A model generated the notes under the pieces. That model ran no database searches and was not told the origin of the DNA. It saw only the letters and a program-made list of their open reading frames with translations. From Serratia quinivorans (GTDB lineage: Bacteria > Pseudomonadota > Gammaproteobacteria > Enterobacterales > Enterobacteriaceae): a DNA stretch of 64,000 bases. The position numbers were made by a program, and so were the translations under genes. Each line of letters begins with the position of its first letter. The stretch's first letter is position 1. The stretch spans positions 85,266 to 149,265 of the forward strand of contig NZ_CAMKGL010000002.1 of the NCBI RefSeq assembly GCF_946227985.1, in the 5' to 3' direction. Of this stretch, positions 31,658-41,270 are shown one piece after another.

Positions 31658-32551
31658 TTATTTGAAGGTCTCGATCGCCCAATCGATAAACACGCGCATC
31701 TTGGCGCTAAGGTGGCGGTTAGAGGGATAGACCACGTACATCTGTTCCGAGGGCGGTTGCCAGTCGTGCAGCAGGCTGACCAGTTCGCCGTTGTTCAGAT
31801 GCGGCTGCGCCATAAAGCGGAAGGTCTGGATCATACCCAGCCCGGCCAATGCCGCCGCCAGCAGCGCATTGCTCTCGTTGACGCTGACGTGATAGCGGTG
31901 CTGGATATCAATCTCCTTGCCCCGATCAACAAAGTGCAGCGGCTGGATGCGATCGTTCAGCGCATGGCGGTAGTGCGCCAACGGATAACCCTGCTCCAGA
32001 TCGCACGGGTGTTGCGGCGTGCCGTGGCGTGCCAGATAGGCTGGGGTGGCGCAGGTGACCCATTCAAGTTCGAACAGCCGGCGGGCAATCAGGCTGGAAT
32101 CGGCCAGCGGACCGCTGCGGATCACGCAGTCGGCGCTGTCGTTAATCAGATCGATCAGGCGGTCACCGACCCCCAGGTCGATCTGTATCTGCGGGTAGCG
32201 CGCGATAAAGTCCGGCAGCGCCGGTACCAGCAACTGCCGCGCCGTTGAGCCACCGGCGTCGATGCGCAGCACGCCCTGTGGCGCAGTCTGCGACTCGGTC
32301 ATGCTGCCTTCCATCTGTTCCAGTTCCGCCAACCACTTAACCGTACGCTGGTAATAGCATTCACCCTCGGCGGTGACCGACACGCTGCGGGTAGTGCGCT
32401 GAAACAGCTTGGTTTGCAGATGATCTTCCAAACTCTGGACAAGCTTGGTGACGGTGGCCTTGGGCATCCGCAACGAGTCTGCGGCACGGGTGAAACCGCC
32501 GGTTTCCACCACGCGGTTAAACACCCGGATAGCGAGTAAATGATGGTCCAT
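31658..32551 (-). CDS. LysR-type regulator next to an MFS exporter
   Basis: A 297-residue LysR regulator of the large DmlR/AaeR-like group: LLAIRVFNRVVETGGFTRAADSLRMPKATVTK for the helix-turn-helix, RTTRSVSVTAEGECYY for the wing. It lies downstream of the MFS exporter gene on the same strand, with a strong terminator between, so it is transcribed separately. Control of the exporter is plausible. Confidence 0.85.
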   Translation of the reverse strand: MDHHLLAIRVFNRVVETGGFTRAADSLRMPKATVTKLVQSLEDHLQTKLFQRTTRSVSVTAEGECYYQRTVKWLAELEQMEGSMTESQTAPQGVLRIDAGGSTARQLLVPALPDFIARYPQIQIDLGVGDRLIDLINDSADCVIRSGPLADSSLIARRLFELEWVTCATPAYLARHGTPQHPCDLEQGYPLAHYRHALNDRIQPLHFVDRGKEIDIQHRYHVSVNESNALLAAALAGLGMIQTFRFMAQPHLNNGELVSLLHDWQPPSEQMYVVYPSNRHLSAKMRVFIDWAIETFK

Positions 32552-32564
32552 TGCGCTCTCAGTG

Positions 32565-32588
32565 CAAAACCCCGGCAGAGGCCGGGGT
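32565..32588 (-). terminator. Terminator behind the MFS exporter
   Basis: Eight-base arms ACCCCGGC/GCCGGGGT with loop CTCT on the minus strand, followed by TTTTGC. It separates the exporter from the downstream LysR gene. Confidence 0.8.
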
Positions 32589-32611
32589 GTGTTTCTGTAG
32601 ATAAATAATGG

Positions 32612-33796
32612 TTATGACTGTTTAGCGCTAATCATGCCGGAACGCAAGGTCAGGCCGAAAACCAGCGCGGCGGACAGGGTAAGTGCGCCGCCAAACAGCA
32701 TGGCGCTGCTGACGCCCTGCCAGTCGACCACTTCACCGCCCAGTAGCGCACCGGAGGCCAGCGCAATCTGTATTACGCAGACCAGCAGTGCCTGACCGGC
32801 TTCCGGAGCCTGGGGTACGGCGGCGAACATCCAGTTGGTGGCGCAGACCGGCACGGCGCCAAACGCCAACCCCCACACCATCACCATCAGCGTGGCACCG
32901 GCGATACCGCTAAGGAACGGCGAGACAATCAGGATAGCCGCCAACATCGCGGTGATCAGGATAAAGGTGGCGCGCAGGCTGCGTTCGGCCAGTCGCTCAC
33001 CGAGGAAGGTGCCCAGCAGGCCAATGGCACCGTAGGCCAGCAGTTGCAGTGATATCGCCGATGGGCTGAGAACAAACACCTGTTGCAGCAGCGGTTTCAG
33101 GTAGGTATAGGCAGCGAAGTGGCCGATAAACAGCAGCACGATGGCAATCAGCCCGGTACGTGCCATCGGCAGGCGTAGCGGTAACAGCAGGTCGCGTGCG
33201 GTAACCGGGCGAGTGGGTGGGACCGACGTCAAAAGGCGCAGTTGCGCCAGCAGCACCCCGATCGCCAGCACCGCACTGCCAAAGAAGGCGGCGCGCCAGC
33301 CGAACAGGTCACCAATCAAGGCCCCGGCGGGGACGCCGCACACGGCACCGACCGAAATACCGCTGAGGATCAGTGCGGTAGCGCGCCCCTGGCTGGCTTC
33401 CGGTACCAGATGGCGGCCATAGTTGGCGGCGAAAGCCCAAAAACCACCGACGCAGATGCCCAGCAACACGCGGCCCAGCAGCATCATGGGGTAGTTAACC
33501 GCCAGTGCAGAGACCAGATTGGAGATGGCCAGCAGTACGCTCAGCGCCAGCATCAGCAGGCGACGATCGAGCCGACCGGCTGCCAGGCTCAGTGCCGGTG
33601 CGGCGATCGCCGCGATAATGCCGGGCACGGTCACCATCAGGCCGGCTCTGCCGGTGCTGACATCCAGCGACGGCGCGATGTTGGTTAGCAGGCCGATCGG
33701 CAGAAACTCGGTGGTGACCATCACAAAGCAGGCAACCGTCAGTGAGAAAATCGCCAGCCAGGCTGATGGTGCAGGTTTATCATTATTATTCAGCAT
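32612..33796 (-). CDS. MFS transporter, DHA1 type
   Basis: A 394-residue major facilitator with twelve helices. Early motif VTTEFLPIGLLTNIAPSLDVS and AGRLDRRLLMLALS (motif A region) fit the DHA1 subgroup that includes AraJ, PbuE and the purine nucleoside exporter NepI. The first methionine used (33796) begins MLNNNDKPAPSAWLAIFSLTV; an ATG 21 codons upstream gives an unlikely extension. The substrate is unassigned. LysR gene downstream on the same strand. Confidence 0.85.
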   Translation of the reverse strand: MLNNNDKPAPSAWLAIFSLTVACFVMVTTEFLPIGLLTNIAPSLDVSTGRAGLMVTVPGIIAAIAAPALSLAAGRLDRRLLMLALSVLLAISNLVSALAVNYPMMLLGRVLLGICVGGFWAFAANYGRHLVPEASQGRATALILSGISVGAVCGVPAGALIGDLFGWRAAFFGSAVLAIGVLLAQLRLLTSVPPTRPVTARDLLLPLRLPMARTGLIAIVLLFIGHFAAYTYLKPLLQQVFVLSPSAISLQLLAYGAIGLLGTFLGERLAERSLRATFILITAMLAAILIVSPFLSGIAGATLMVMVWGLAFGAVPVCATNWMFAAVPQAPEAGQALLVCVIQIALASGALLGGEVVDWQGVSSAMLFGGALTLSAALVFGLTLRSGMISAKQS

Positions 33797-34032
33797 AATA
33801 CCGCTCGTCCCAGGTAAATGTGTAAATCCGCGCGGCGGGCGCGGAGTGACAGAGATCACAATTTACGCAGGCATTGACGGCGGATAAATCCGTTTGCGGT
33901 AGTTACACTGTTTCTGTGGGGGAATAATCGCGCGAGGCAAGTAAAGCGGCGGCTGGCAGCCCATCGGCAGGCCAAATGCCTAATTGGCATAAACTTATCT
34001 GACGGACACAGCAAGCCGTGCCCGAACCAGAT

Positions 34033-35598
34033 TCACAATCCCGGCGCTTTCCACATCGAGGTGGTCAGGCCATGGTCTACCAGCGTTAGCTGGTCGGCAT
34101 AGACCTGTTGCCAGGTCTCTTTTTGTCGTTGGTACAGCTGATGATTGGCCATATCCGGCTGATACTCACGCTCCCAGCGCACCAGTTGTTCGCCGGTTTG
34201 GGCCAGCGACTCATACAGTCCGGCCCCCACTCCGGCAGCAATCGCGCAACCCAGTGCCGTGGCTTCTTTCACCACAGGTACGCGCACCGTCAGGCCGGTC
34301 ACGTCGCTGAGAATTTGGCTCCACAGCTTGCCCTTCGAGCCACCGCCGGCAAATACCAGCGAGCGTGCTTGCACGCCGGAGAAACGGGCGATTTGCTCCA
34401 GATTGCAGGCCGAAACAATCGCGGCGTTTTCTTCCAGCGCACGAAACAGCGTTTGTTTATTGCAGCGTTCCGGATCGAGCGACAGGTTGATAAACGAAGG
34501 TGCGGCGTGGTACCAGGTCTTGAAATGCATGGCATCGGAGAAAATCGGCATCACTCCGTAGGCCCCAGGCGGCACTCGTGCTGCCATCTCTTCCATCAGG
34601 CTGTAGGCGTCCACGCCCAGTCGTTCGGCCATCAACTTTTCTTCGGCGCAGAAGGCGTCGCGGAACCAGCGCATGGTCAATCCGGTGAAGAAGCTGATCG
34701 ACTCTGCCTGGGCCATACCGGGGATCACGTGCGGATTGATACGGATGTTCATCTCCGGATCGATAGCCGGCTCTGGCAGATTGACGATTTGTTGCCAGAA
34801 GGTGCCACCCAATACCGCAGTTTGCCCGGCATGGACTATCCCCAGTCCCAGACTGCCCAACTGCACATCGCCGCCGCCCATCACTACCGGCGTACCGCGC
34901 AGCAGGCCACTTTGTTGGGCCGCCTGTTCGGTGACGTGCCCCAGTACAGTGCCGGTTTCTTTCACCGGTGACAGCATATCGGCGCGCAGCCCGGCCATGT
35001 CGAGCAACGCTGGTCGCCAGTCACGGCTGACCAAATCCAGCATGCCGGTAGTCCCGGCGTTGGAAGGATCGACCGCCAGTTCACCGCTCAGCATGTTCGC
35101 CAGCCAGTCGCTGATCATGGTCAGGGTCGCGGCCTGACGGTAAATGTCCGGTCTGTGATGCGCCAACCACAGCAGGCGCGGCATAGCGCTTAGCGCCAGC
35201 GTTTGGCCTGAATATTGGTAAACCTCACGTTCGAAATTATGGTTATGCAGCTCTTTCAGCTCGCTGACCTCCTCGCTGGCGCGCGCATCAACGTTGGCGC
35301 AGGCCCAGATTGGCGTGCCGTCGCGATCGTAAAGCACTATGCCTTCGCGCATCGAGCAACAGGCGATGGAACGGATCGCCTGCCCAGAAATACCGGCATT
35401 TTGCAGCGCCTGGCGAATGCACTGGCAGGTCAGTTGCCAGTTATGGGCCAGATCAAACTCCATCGAGCCGGCCACCCCTGGCACCGCCAAATGTCGCCAT
35501 TCGGCCTGGCCCTGTGCGATCTGATTGCCTGCCAGACTGAAGATGACCGCGCGAATGCTACCGGTGCCTGCGTCCAGCGCCATCAAATAGTTATCCAT
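34033..35598 (-). CDS. lsrK: Autoinducer-2 kinase LsrK
   Basis: A 521-residue FGGY-family kinase that phosphorylates the quorum signal AI-2 (DPD) in the cytoplasm. It follows E. coli LsrK nearly throughout: [87 protein letters not shown], and the end [14 protein letters not shown]. Divergent from lsrG over a 187-bp spacer. The usual partners lsrR and lsrACDBF are not in the window, which is unusual because phospho-AI-2 normally derepresses LsrR. Confidence 0.95.
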   Translation of the reverse strand: MDNYLMALDAGTGSIRAVIFSLAGNQIAQGQAEWRHLAVPGVAGSMEFDLAHNWQLTCQCIRQALQNAGISGQAIRSIACCSMREGIVLYDRDGTPIWACANVDARASEEVSELKELHNHNFEREVYQYSGQTLALSAMPRLLWLAHHRPDIYRQAATLTMISDWLANMLSGELAVDPSNAGTTGMLDLVSRDWRPALLDMAGLRADMLSPVKETGTVLGHVTEQAAQQSGLLRGTPVVMGGGDVQLGSLGLGIVHAGQTAVLGGTFWQQIVNLPEPAIDPEMNIRINPHVIPGMAQAESISFFTGLTMRWFRDAFCAEEKLMAERLGVDAYSLMEEMAARVPPGAYGVMPIFSDAMHFKTWYHAAPSFINLSLDPERCNKQTLFRALEENAAIVSACNLEQIARFSGVQARSLVFAGGGSKGKLWSQILSDVTGLTVRVPVVKEATALGCAIAAGVGAGLYESLAQTGEQLVRWEREYQPDMANHQLYQRQKETWQQVYADQLTLVDHGLTTSMWKAPGL

Positions 35599-35785
35599 AG
35601 CTCACACTCTCTGGGGTTGGGATCTTAACTATAGATGGCCTGTACTTTGTACCGATGAGGGAAATGGCGAGGCCGGCAGGATTTGTGAACTGTGCTGCAA
35701 AATTGCCGTTGCGGGGGGTAAATCAGCGCGAATAAACCTATGGTTGGAAAGCACATTGACCTTCAAGGTGAAACAAGGAGCCACC

Positions 35786-36079
35786 ATGCACGTCACGCTG
35801 GTAGAAATTAACGTTAAACAGGACAAGATCGACGAGTTTATTGAGGTCTTCCGCGCCAATCATCTGGGGGCGATCGAAGAGCCGGGTAACCTGCGTTTTG
35901 ACGTGTTGCAGGATGAAACCATCCCGACGCGTTTTTATATCTATGAAGCCTACCGGGACGAGCAGGCTGTCGCCGCCCACAAAAAGACGCCGCACTATCT
36001 GCAATGCGTGGAAAAGCTGGAAGCCTTGATGACCGGGCCGCGCAAGAAAACCAGCTTTATCGGTCTGATGCCGGGTTAG
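35786..36079 (+). CDS. lsrG: Phospho-AI-2 isomerase LsrG
   Basis: A 97-residue antibiotic-biosynthesis-monooxygenase-fold protein. It matches E. coli LsrG ([57 protein letters not shown]), which converts 4-hydroxy-5-phosphonooxypentane-2,3-dione to its 3-hydroxy-2,4-dione isomer. The ATG at 35786 follows AAGGAG; an upstream in-frame ATG has no homology. Together with LsrK it forms the phosphorylation and degradation half of AI-2 processing; the thiolase LsrF is absent here. Confidence 0.95.
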   Translation: MHVTLVEINVKQDKIDEFIEVFRANHLGAIEEPGNLRFDVLQDETIPTRFYIYEAYRDEQAVAAHKKTPHYLQCVEKLEALMTGPRKKTSFIGLMPG

Positions 36080-36166
36080 GCCAATACGCCAGGGTAATTT
36101 TGTTCAATACATTGCTTACTCTGGCCGTCAATCTGGCACCTGTGAACTCTTTCTCAGGTGCCCGTA

Positions 36167-36760
36167 ATGAATATTTATCTTTCGATGGCCGCTTTTGCGC
36201 TGGCCTCTTCAATCACCCCTGGCCCGGTCAATATCGTGGCGCTGAGCGCTGGGGCACAATTTGGTTTTAACGCCACCCTGCGGCATGTTTTTGGCGCCAC
36301 GCTGGGTTTTACCCTGCTATTGATTCTGATTGGGCTGGGGCTGCACAAGTTACTGACGCTGTGGCCGGTGCTGACTCAGGTGATCCAGTGGGCGGGCATC
36401 GCCTTTTTACTGTTTATGGCTTATCAACTGGCCTTTGACGACGGACGGCTGGGCAACGGCAGCCAGTCGCAAGCCCCCTCGTTCTGGTATGGCGCCTTGT
36501 TGCAGTGGCTGAACCCCAAGGCCTGGCTGGCGTCGGTGGCCAGTCTGGGGGCGTTTGTCGCCGACGGTGACCGGCTGCTGTTATGGCAGTTTGCGGTGAT
36601 TTATTTTGTTATCTGCTATGCCTCGGTGGCCTGCTGGGCCTACACCGGCGCGATGCTGACCGGTCTATTGCAGCAGGCTCGCAATGTGCAGCGTTTTAAT
36701 CGTTTGATGGCATTGCTGTTGGCGGCCAGTGCCTGCTATTTGCTGGCCGACGGCGTTTAG
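36167..36760 (+). CDS. LysE family translocator
   Basis: A 197-residue LysE/RhtB exporter with about six helices. The signature is LASSITPGPVNIVALSAGAQFG, followed by HVFGATLGFTLLLILIGLG and LLQWLNPKAWLASVASLGAF. ATG 36167 follows AGGTG; a GTG three codons earlier is an alternative. It converges on the AraC gene with a 4-bp stop overlap. It lies 87 bp after lsrG and could be read through from it, but has no known link to AI-2. Confidence 0.85.
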   Translation: MNIYLSMAAFALASSITPGPVNIVALSAGAQFGFNATLRHVFGATLGFTLLLILIGLGLHKLLTLWPVLTQVIQWAGIAFLLFMAYQLAFDDGRLGNGSQSQAPSFWYGALLQWLNPKAWLASVASLGAFVADGDRLLLWQFAVIYFVICYASVACWAYTGAMLTGLLQQARNVQRFNRLMALLLAASACYLLADGV

Positions 36761-37575
36761 CGCGGGTTTTGGTACTGGCCGGGGGTGGCAGCCAGTAGCA
36801 GTTTGAAGGTGCGTTGAAAGTGTGCCTGGTCGGCAAAGCCGCTTTCGCTGGCGGCCGCGGCGATCGGATAGCCCCGTTTCAGCAGCCGATGACCGAACTG
36901 AATACGCTGATTGACCAGGTAGGCGTGCGGCGTCATGCCGTAACGCCGCTTAAAGGCGCGGATTAAGTAAGAGGGCGAGAGTGCTGCCGCTTGGCAGATG
37001 GCTTCCAGCGTCAGTGGTTGGGTGCAATGCTGGCTGATAAAGCTTGCCGCCGCCTCGAGTCTCGGATGCTCGGCTTCGGCTGTAGATAGGCGAACATCGC
37101 CCTGACAGATTTGTAACTCGGTGAAGTATTCCACCAGAGCGATCTGTTTTTCCAACTGGCAATGCTGCGGATCGATCAGTAGGGCATACAGCCGGTTCAG
37201 GCCGTTGAACAGGTCAGGGGCATGGCTGATCACCTGAGCAAACGGAATAAAACCCCCGTCGCCACCGGCGATCTCCTGCTGCAGTTTACCCAACCAGGTG
37301 GCATCAATATAAAACATGATGTATGACCAGCGTTGCTCACCGATGGGGTTGCAAGCGTGGGCCTGCTGCGGGTTAATCATCACCACGTCGCCGGTACTGA
37401 CCTGCAGTTGTTGGTTGCCGTTAATATAAATGCTGGTACCGCCGGTGATAGCACCGATGGAGAAGATTTCATGGCTATGCAGGGCGTAACAAACTTTGCG
37501 GCCATCTTCAATGGCGCGAGCTTCCACAAAAGGGAGCTGTGGATCACGCCAGAATTGCGGCGCGGTAGCGGTCAT
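36757..37575 (-). CDS. AraC family transcriptional regulator
   Basis: A 272-residue regulator with an N-terminal cupin (ALHSHEIFSIGAITGGTSIYINGN, VVMINPQQAHACNP) and C-terminal double helix-turn-helix from about residue 170 (LTLEAICQAAALSPSYLIRAFKRRYGMTPHAYL). This is the common layout for sensing small ligands. The gene overlaps the LysE exporter stop and may control it, as AraC/LysE neighbours often do. Confidence 0.85.
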   Translation of the reverse strand: MTATAPQFWRDPQLPFVEARAIEDGRKVCYALHSHEIFSIGAITGGTSIYINGNQQLQVSTGDVVMINPQQAHACNPIGEQRWSYIMFYIDATWLGKLQQEIAGGDGGFIPFAQVISHAPDLFNGLNRLYALLIDPQHCQLEKQIALVEYFTELQICQGDVRLSTAEAEHPRLEAAASFISQHCTQPLTLEAICQAAALSPSYLIRAFKRRYGMTPHAYLVNQRIQFGHRLLKRGYPIAAAASESGFADQAHFQRTFKLLLAATPGQYQNPR

Positions 37576-37716
37576 GAGCTTTCCTTTCAGAGACGACAGG
37601 GCAAGCTTGTTATAGCGTAAAATGAGCGTGGGAGGGAATGCGATGATGATTTTTAATGTGTTTGGCTGTCTTCAGAATTGAATAAGTCCCGGCCACAGAA
37701 ATGACCGGGGTGGTTT

Positions 37717-38565
37717 TTAATCTTCTTCGTTACGGGCCATCAACTGGCGTTGATGTTCTTCGCTGGCCGCCTGGATTTCCTCCAGCACTGAACCGACATC
37801 GGCGCGTTTGTTGCTTTCGACAAACTTGCCGGTCAACACGCTGGCCGGCGTCAGGTTGCCTTCCTGATACAGCGCCCAAATTTCTTTGGCGTATTTGCTG
37901 CCCAGTAGTTCCGGCGCGTACTGACCGTAAAACTGCGACATATTGTTGATATCACGTTCGAACATGCTTTTGGCGTGGTTGTTGGCGGCGGCATCCACCA
38001 CCTGCGGCAGATCGATAATCACCGGCCCGTTTTTGTCCATCAGCACGTTGAACTCCGACAGGTCGCCATGTACCAGTCCGGCGCACAGCATGCGCACCGC
38101 GTAATTCATCATCAGTGCGTGATCGGCCCGCGCCTGTTCCGGCGTCAGAGTGACATCGCTCAAACGCGGGGCTACCAGGCCTTCTTCGTCGGTGATCAGT
38201 TCCATCAGCAGCACGCCATCCAGACAGATATCCGGCTGCGGCACGCGCACGCCCGCTTTGGCGAGCAGGTACAGCGCGTCGACCTCGGTGTTCTGCCAGG
38301 CTTCTTCCTGCTGCTGGCGACCGAATTTCGAGCCTTTGCTCATGGCACGCGCATCGCGGCTATTACGCACCTTGCGGCCTTCCTGATAGTTCACAGCCTG
38401 CTTGAAGTTACGCTTGTCTGCTTCTTTGTAAACTTTGGCGCAGCGGATCTCTTCGCCGCAGCGCACGATAAAGACGTCGGCTTCTTTGCCACTTTTCAAA
38501 CGGCGGATGACGTCGTCGATTAAACCATCATCTACCAATGGCTGGAGTCGTTTTGGAATTTTCAT
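37717..38565 (-). CDS. RIO1-family serine protein kinase
   Basis: A 282-residue atypical protein kinase. The ATP-binding region LKSGKEADVFIVRCGEEIRCAKVYK (RIO P-loop substitute and lysine), the catalytic loop LVHGDLSEFNVLM with its Asp, and the metal-binding PVIIDLPQVVDAA match RIO1-type kinases, which occur in archaea, eukaryotes and many proteobacteria. Nothing nearby suggests a substrate. The gene is monocistronic. Confidence 0.88.
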   Translation of the reverse strand: MKIPKRLQPLVDDGLIDDVIRRLKSGKEADVFIVRCGEEIRCAKVYKEADKRNFKQAVNYQEGRKVRNSRDARAMSKGSKFGRQQQEEAWQNTEVDALYLLAKAGVRVPQPDICLDGVLLMELITDEEGLVAPRLSDVTLTPEQARADHALMMNYAVRMLCAGLVHGDLSEFNVLMDKNGPVIIDLPQVVDAAANNHAKSMFERDINNMSQFYGQYAPELLGSKYAKEIWALYQEGNLTPASVLTGKFVESNKRADVGSVLEEIQAASEEHQRQLMARNEED

Positions 38566-38688
38566 GCAGCCTTGTACCCTATTTAGGCTCCGGTGTGAAT
38601 GGTTTGCTAAGGTGTTACCCTAATTTAGACCCGAAAGGCAAAATTTAGTTTGTCGCCGCTGCGACTGATTGCCGCAACGGCGCATTCT

Positions 38689-40179
38689 CTACAGGGTATC
38701 TGCCAGAACCCAAACGCTGACGCTGCCGCCATTTACCGGGAAAGTGGCATTCCCCTGTTCGTCGGTAGTGATCTCATCCTGCCGATTACCAAGCAGATCG
38801 CGCCAGTTTTTATGTGCCAGTTCAGCGCCCAGCGAAACCGCTTTGCCGCTTTCAGCACCATTGGTGAGTACCACTACGCAACCAGGGGCGTCGGCGGTAC
38901 CGCTGCGGCTGAAAGCCACGCAGTTTTTATCATCAAAATAATCGGTTTGCACGCCGTTGGCAAAGCGTTGTCGCGCCTGAATCAACTTTTCCAGTTCAGG
39001 GATGATCGGCATCTCAATCTGGTATTCCTGGCCGTCGCTGCCTTTATCTTTATAACTGGCACCGTACAGGTCAGGATAGAACACGCAGGGCACGCCCTGT
39101 TCGCGTAACAGGATCAAGGCGTAGGCCAGCGGTTTGAACCAGGGTTCGACCGGTGCTTCCAGCGATTGTAGCGGTTGCGTGTCGTGGTTGGCGACCAGCG
39201 TGACCGAATGGGCTGGATCGGCAGCGGTCAGGGTATCGGTAAAAATCTGCGCCATGTTGAACCCGTCACCCTGTTTCGATGCCTGATGAAACTTCAGGTG
39301 CAAGGCTACGTCGAACAACATGACCTTGCCCTCGACCAGGTCAATATACTGTTGCAGCGCCGCCAGATCGTGCGACCAATATTCGGCGACAATAAACAGA
39401 TCGCGCTGCGCGCTGTCGCGCACGTGATCGGCCCACTCTTTAAAGAACCAGGCCGGAATGTGCTTGGCCGCGTCGAGCCTGAAGCCATCGCAGGGCAGGG
39501 TTTCCAGCAGCCAGCGTGCCCAGTATTTCAGCTCTTCCACTACCGCCGGGTTGCGAAATTCGACGTCCGCTCCCATCAGATAATCATAATTGCCTTTTTC
39601 GTCGCCAACCTGATCGTTCCAGCCGTCGTCGCCGTAGTCATTGGCGATTTTGAACACGCCTTTTTCATCGGGCTGCTCAACGTAATCAACTCCGCCAAAG
39701 CATTTGTAATCCCAAATGAATTTGGAATAGGTGCCTTGTCTGCCGGGGAAAGTGAAGCGAGTGTAGGCCAGGGCGTCGAAGCCCTGGTCATTAATATCGT
39801 TGCGGTTGTTGGCATCCGCCTTGTACACGTGAACCTGTTCTTTCTCATCGGCACCGAGTTTATGGTTGAAAACCACGTCATAAATCACCCGCACGCCGTT
39901 GTCGCGAAGCGTATTCACGGCGTTTGCCAACCCCTCTTTGTCACCGTATTTGGTGGCGCGACTGCCTTTTTGATCGAACTCGCCCAGGTCGAACAGATCA
40001 TAACTGTCGTAGCCCACCGAATAGCCGCCCGAAGCCCCCTTATAGGCGGGAGGCAGCCACAAGTCGGTGATGCCCAGCCCGGCAATTTGCGCTGCGCGTT
40101 CGGCTGCCTCTGGCCATAACTGGCCGCCATCCGGGTAATACCAATGGAAAAACTGCAGCAAGGTGGTTTTTTTCGTCAT
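38689..40179 (-). CDS. amyA: Cytoplasmic alpha-amylase AmyA
   Basis: A 496-residue GH13 enzyme that hydrolyses maltodextrins inside the cell. No signal peptide is present. It follows E. coli AmyA ([58 protein letters not shown] with the catalytic Asp, FIVAEYW with the acid Glu, and [17 protein letters not shown]). The ATG at 40179 is chosen; a TTG two codons earlier is possible. An inverted repeat at 40213-40232 lies in the leader. Confidence 0.95.
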   Translation of the reverse strand: MTKKTTLLQFFHWYYPDGGQLWPEAAERAAQIAGLGITDLWLPPAYKGASGGYSVGYDSYDLFDLGEFDQKGSRATKYGDKEGLANAVNTLRDNGVRVIYDVVFNHKLGADEKEQVHVYKADANNRNDINDQGFDALAYTRFTFPGRQGTYSKFIWDYKCFGGVDYVEQPDEKGVFKIANDYGDDGWNDQVGDEKGNYDYLMGADVEFRNPAVVEELKYWARWLLETLPCDGFRLDAAKHIPAWFFKEWADHVRDSAQRDLFIVAEYWSHDLAALQQYIDLVEGKVMLFDVALHLKFHQASKQGDGFNMAQIFTDTLTAADPAHSVTLVANHDTQPLQSLEAPVEPWFKPLAYALILLREQGVPCVFYPDLYGASYKDKGSDGQEYQIEMPIIPELEKLIQARQRFANGVQTDYFDDKNCVAFSRSGTADAPGCVVVLTNGAESGKAVSLGAELAHKNWRDLLGNRQDEITTDEQGNATFPVNGGSVSVWVLADTL

Positions 40180-40212
40180 GAGCAAGCCGCCCTATTTGCC
40201 AAAAAGAGGTGC

Positions 40213-40232
40213 AGGATGAGCCGTGGCTCATC
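40213..40232. repeat. Inverted repeat in the amyA leader
   Basis: Perfect nine-base arms GGATGAGCC/GGCTCATCC with a two-base centre lie 34-53 bases upstream of the amyA ATG. On the minus strand a TTTTT run follows 8 bases later, so either an operator or a weak leader terminator is possible. Confidence 0.4.
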
Positions 40233-40336
40233 CATCCTGTTACAGCATGGGCTAGTTTTGGCAAAAGGGAAACTCGGTTCTGGCGGCTAATACCGGCCAC
40301 AAAGCCAGTGGTATTTATTATGCGGAAAAAACAAAA

Positions 40337-40352
40337 GGCGGCCGGGGCCGCC
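40337..40352 (-). terminator. Terminator behind the first DUF1471 gene
   Basis: Seven-base arms GGCGGCC/GGCCGCC form a compact hairpin. On the minus strand it is followed by TTTTGTTTTTT. It ends the DUF1471 transcript 27 bp after its stop codon. Confidence 0.8.
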
Positions 40353-40378
40353 TCTTTGCGCAATTTCTGATTCAGCAA

Positions 40379-40636
40379 TTAATTGTAGATAATCGCAGTA
40401 CCGTGCAGCTTGTTGTCGCCGGTAGTTGAGATGATCTGGAATGATTTGGCACCTGCTTCATCCGCTTTGGCAGCCAGTTTGTTTTCCAGGCTGGTCAGGT
40501 CGGAAGCACCGCTAACGGTAACCACACCGGCTTTTTGCAGATCGGCCGGTTGGGCATTTACCAGGTCGGCGGCGAAGCTACCGAAAGAAACAGAAGCCAG
40601 TGCGATGGCAGCGATGGTCATTTTCAGGTTTTTCAT
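40379..40636 (-). CDS. DUF1471 (YhcN/BhsA-type) periplasmic protein, copy 1
   Basis: An 85-residue protein with a signal peptide (MKNLKMTIAAIALASVSFGS then FAAD, cleavage after FAA) and one DUF1471 domain: KAGVVTVSGASDLTSLENKL, then AKSFQIISTTGDNKLHGTAII. Members such as BhsA, McbA and YhcN are stress-induced and influence biofilm. It is a tandem duplicate of the gene at 40838 and has a nearly identical promoter region. Confidence 0.9.
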   Translation of the reverse strand: MKNLKMTIAAIALASVSFGSFAADLVNAQPADLQKAGVVTVSGASDLTSLENKLAAKADEAGAKSFQIISTTGDNKLHGTAIIYN

Positions 40637-40680
40637 GGTCTTATTTCCTATCTCGATATTCTGTACGATGTTTTTATTGG

Positions 40681-40766
40681 GTCGTTAAATTAATTAACGA
40701 TCGATAATTTAATGTTAGACGCCTGTTCGGCGCTTTGCAACTATTTTTTTAATGTTCGTTAATTAA
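40681..40766. promoter_or_regulatory. Candidate TetR operator region upstream of DUF1471 copy 1
   Basis: TTAACGATCGATAA at 40694-40707 followed by AATGTTAG, and a second box AATGTTCGTTAATTAA at 40751-40766. The same two boxes occur at matching distances before the second DUF1471 gene. The position suits an operator for the neighbouring TetR protein. Confidence 0.55.
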
Positions 40767-40837
40767 TTTTTTCTTATCGTCGTTAACCGGGAAGATAATA
40801 GCCGTTATCGGCCCAGAGAATGACGATTAACTGATTG

Positions 40838-41095
40838 TTATTGATAGATTACTGCGGTGCCATGCAGTTGATTGTTGCCACCGGCACCAATGATGCGGAA
40901 TGATTTTGCACCGGCTGCATCTGCTTTGGCTGCCAAATCAGCTTCCAGCGAGCTGATATCGGAAGCACCGCTGACGGTGATCACACCGAGTTTTTGCTGA
41001 TCTGCCGGCTGGTTGTGAACCAGGTCAGCGGCGAAGCTACCGAAAGAAGCAGAGGCCAGTGCGATGGCGGCAAGAGTAATTTTTAAGTTTTTCAT
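40838..41095 (-). CDS. DUF1471 (YhcN/BhsA-type) periplasmic protein, copy 2
   Basis: An 85-residue paralogue of the protein at 40379 with the same signal peptide layout and domain (KLGVITVSGASDISSLEADL, AKSFRIIGAGGNNQLHGTAV). The two differ mainly in the middle and at the end (TTGDNK against GAGGNNQ), consistent with an older duplication. Each gene has its own promoter region, and the TetR gene lies divergently 175 bp upstream. Confidence 0.9.
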   Translation of the reverse strand: MKNLKITLAAIALASASFGSFAADLVHNQPADQQKLGVITVSGASDISSLEADLAAKADAAGAKSFRIIGAGGNNQLHGTAVIYQ

Positions 41096-41149
41096 GATGT
41101 TAATTCCTATATCAGCAGCGTAAACTGGGTTGGTTAATCTTTGTCGTCA

Positions 41150-41231
41150 TAATTACTTAACGATCGATAACTAAATGTTAATCGCTTCTCGACGGCAGCG
41201 CAATATTTTTTTATAATGATCGTTAATTTAA
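41150..41231. promoter_or_regulatory. Candidate TetR operator region upstream of DUF1471 copy 2 and tetR
   Basis: TTAACGATCGATAA at 41157-41170 followed by CTAAATGTTAATCGC, and AATGATCGTTAATTTAA at 41215-41231, 40 bp before the TetR gene. These are duplicated in front of copy 1. Confidence 0.6.
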
Positions 41232-41270
41232 TTACCAAGCCCTGCTGCGGGGCGGGATAAGAGAGGGTCT

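Noticed and set aside
37688-37712. Imperfect CCGG-type hairpin behind the RIO kinase gene
   Set aside because: The stem is interrupted and no T-tract follows, so it is not called as a terminator.
39175-40119. Long open frame antisense to amyA
   Set aside because: amyA on the other strand has complete catalytic motifs; the antisense frame has none.
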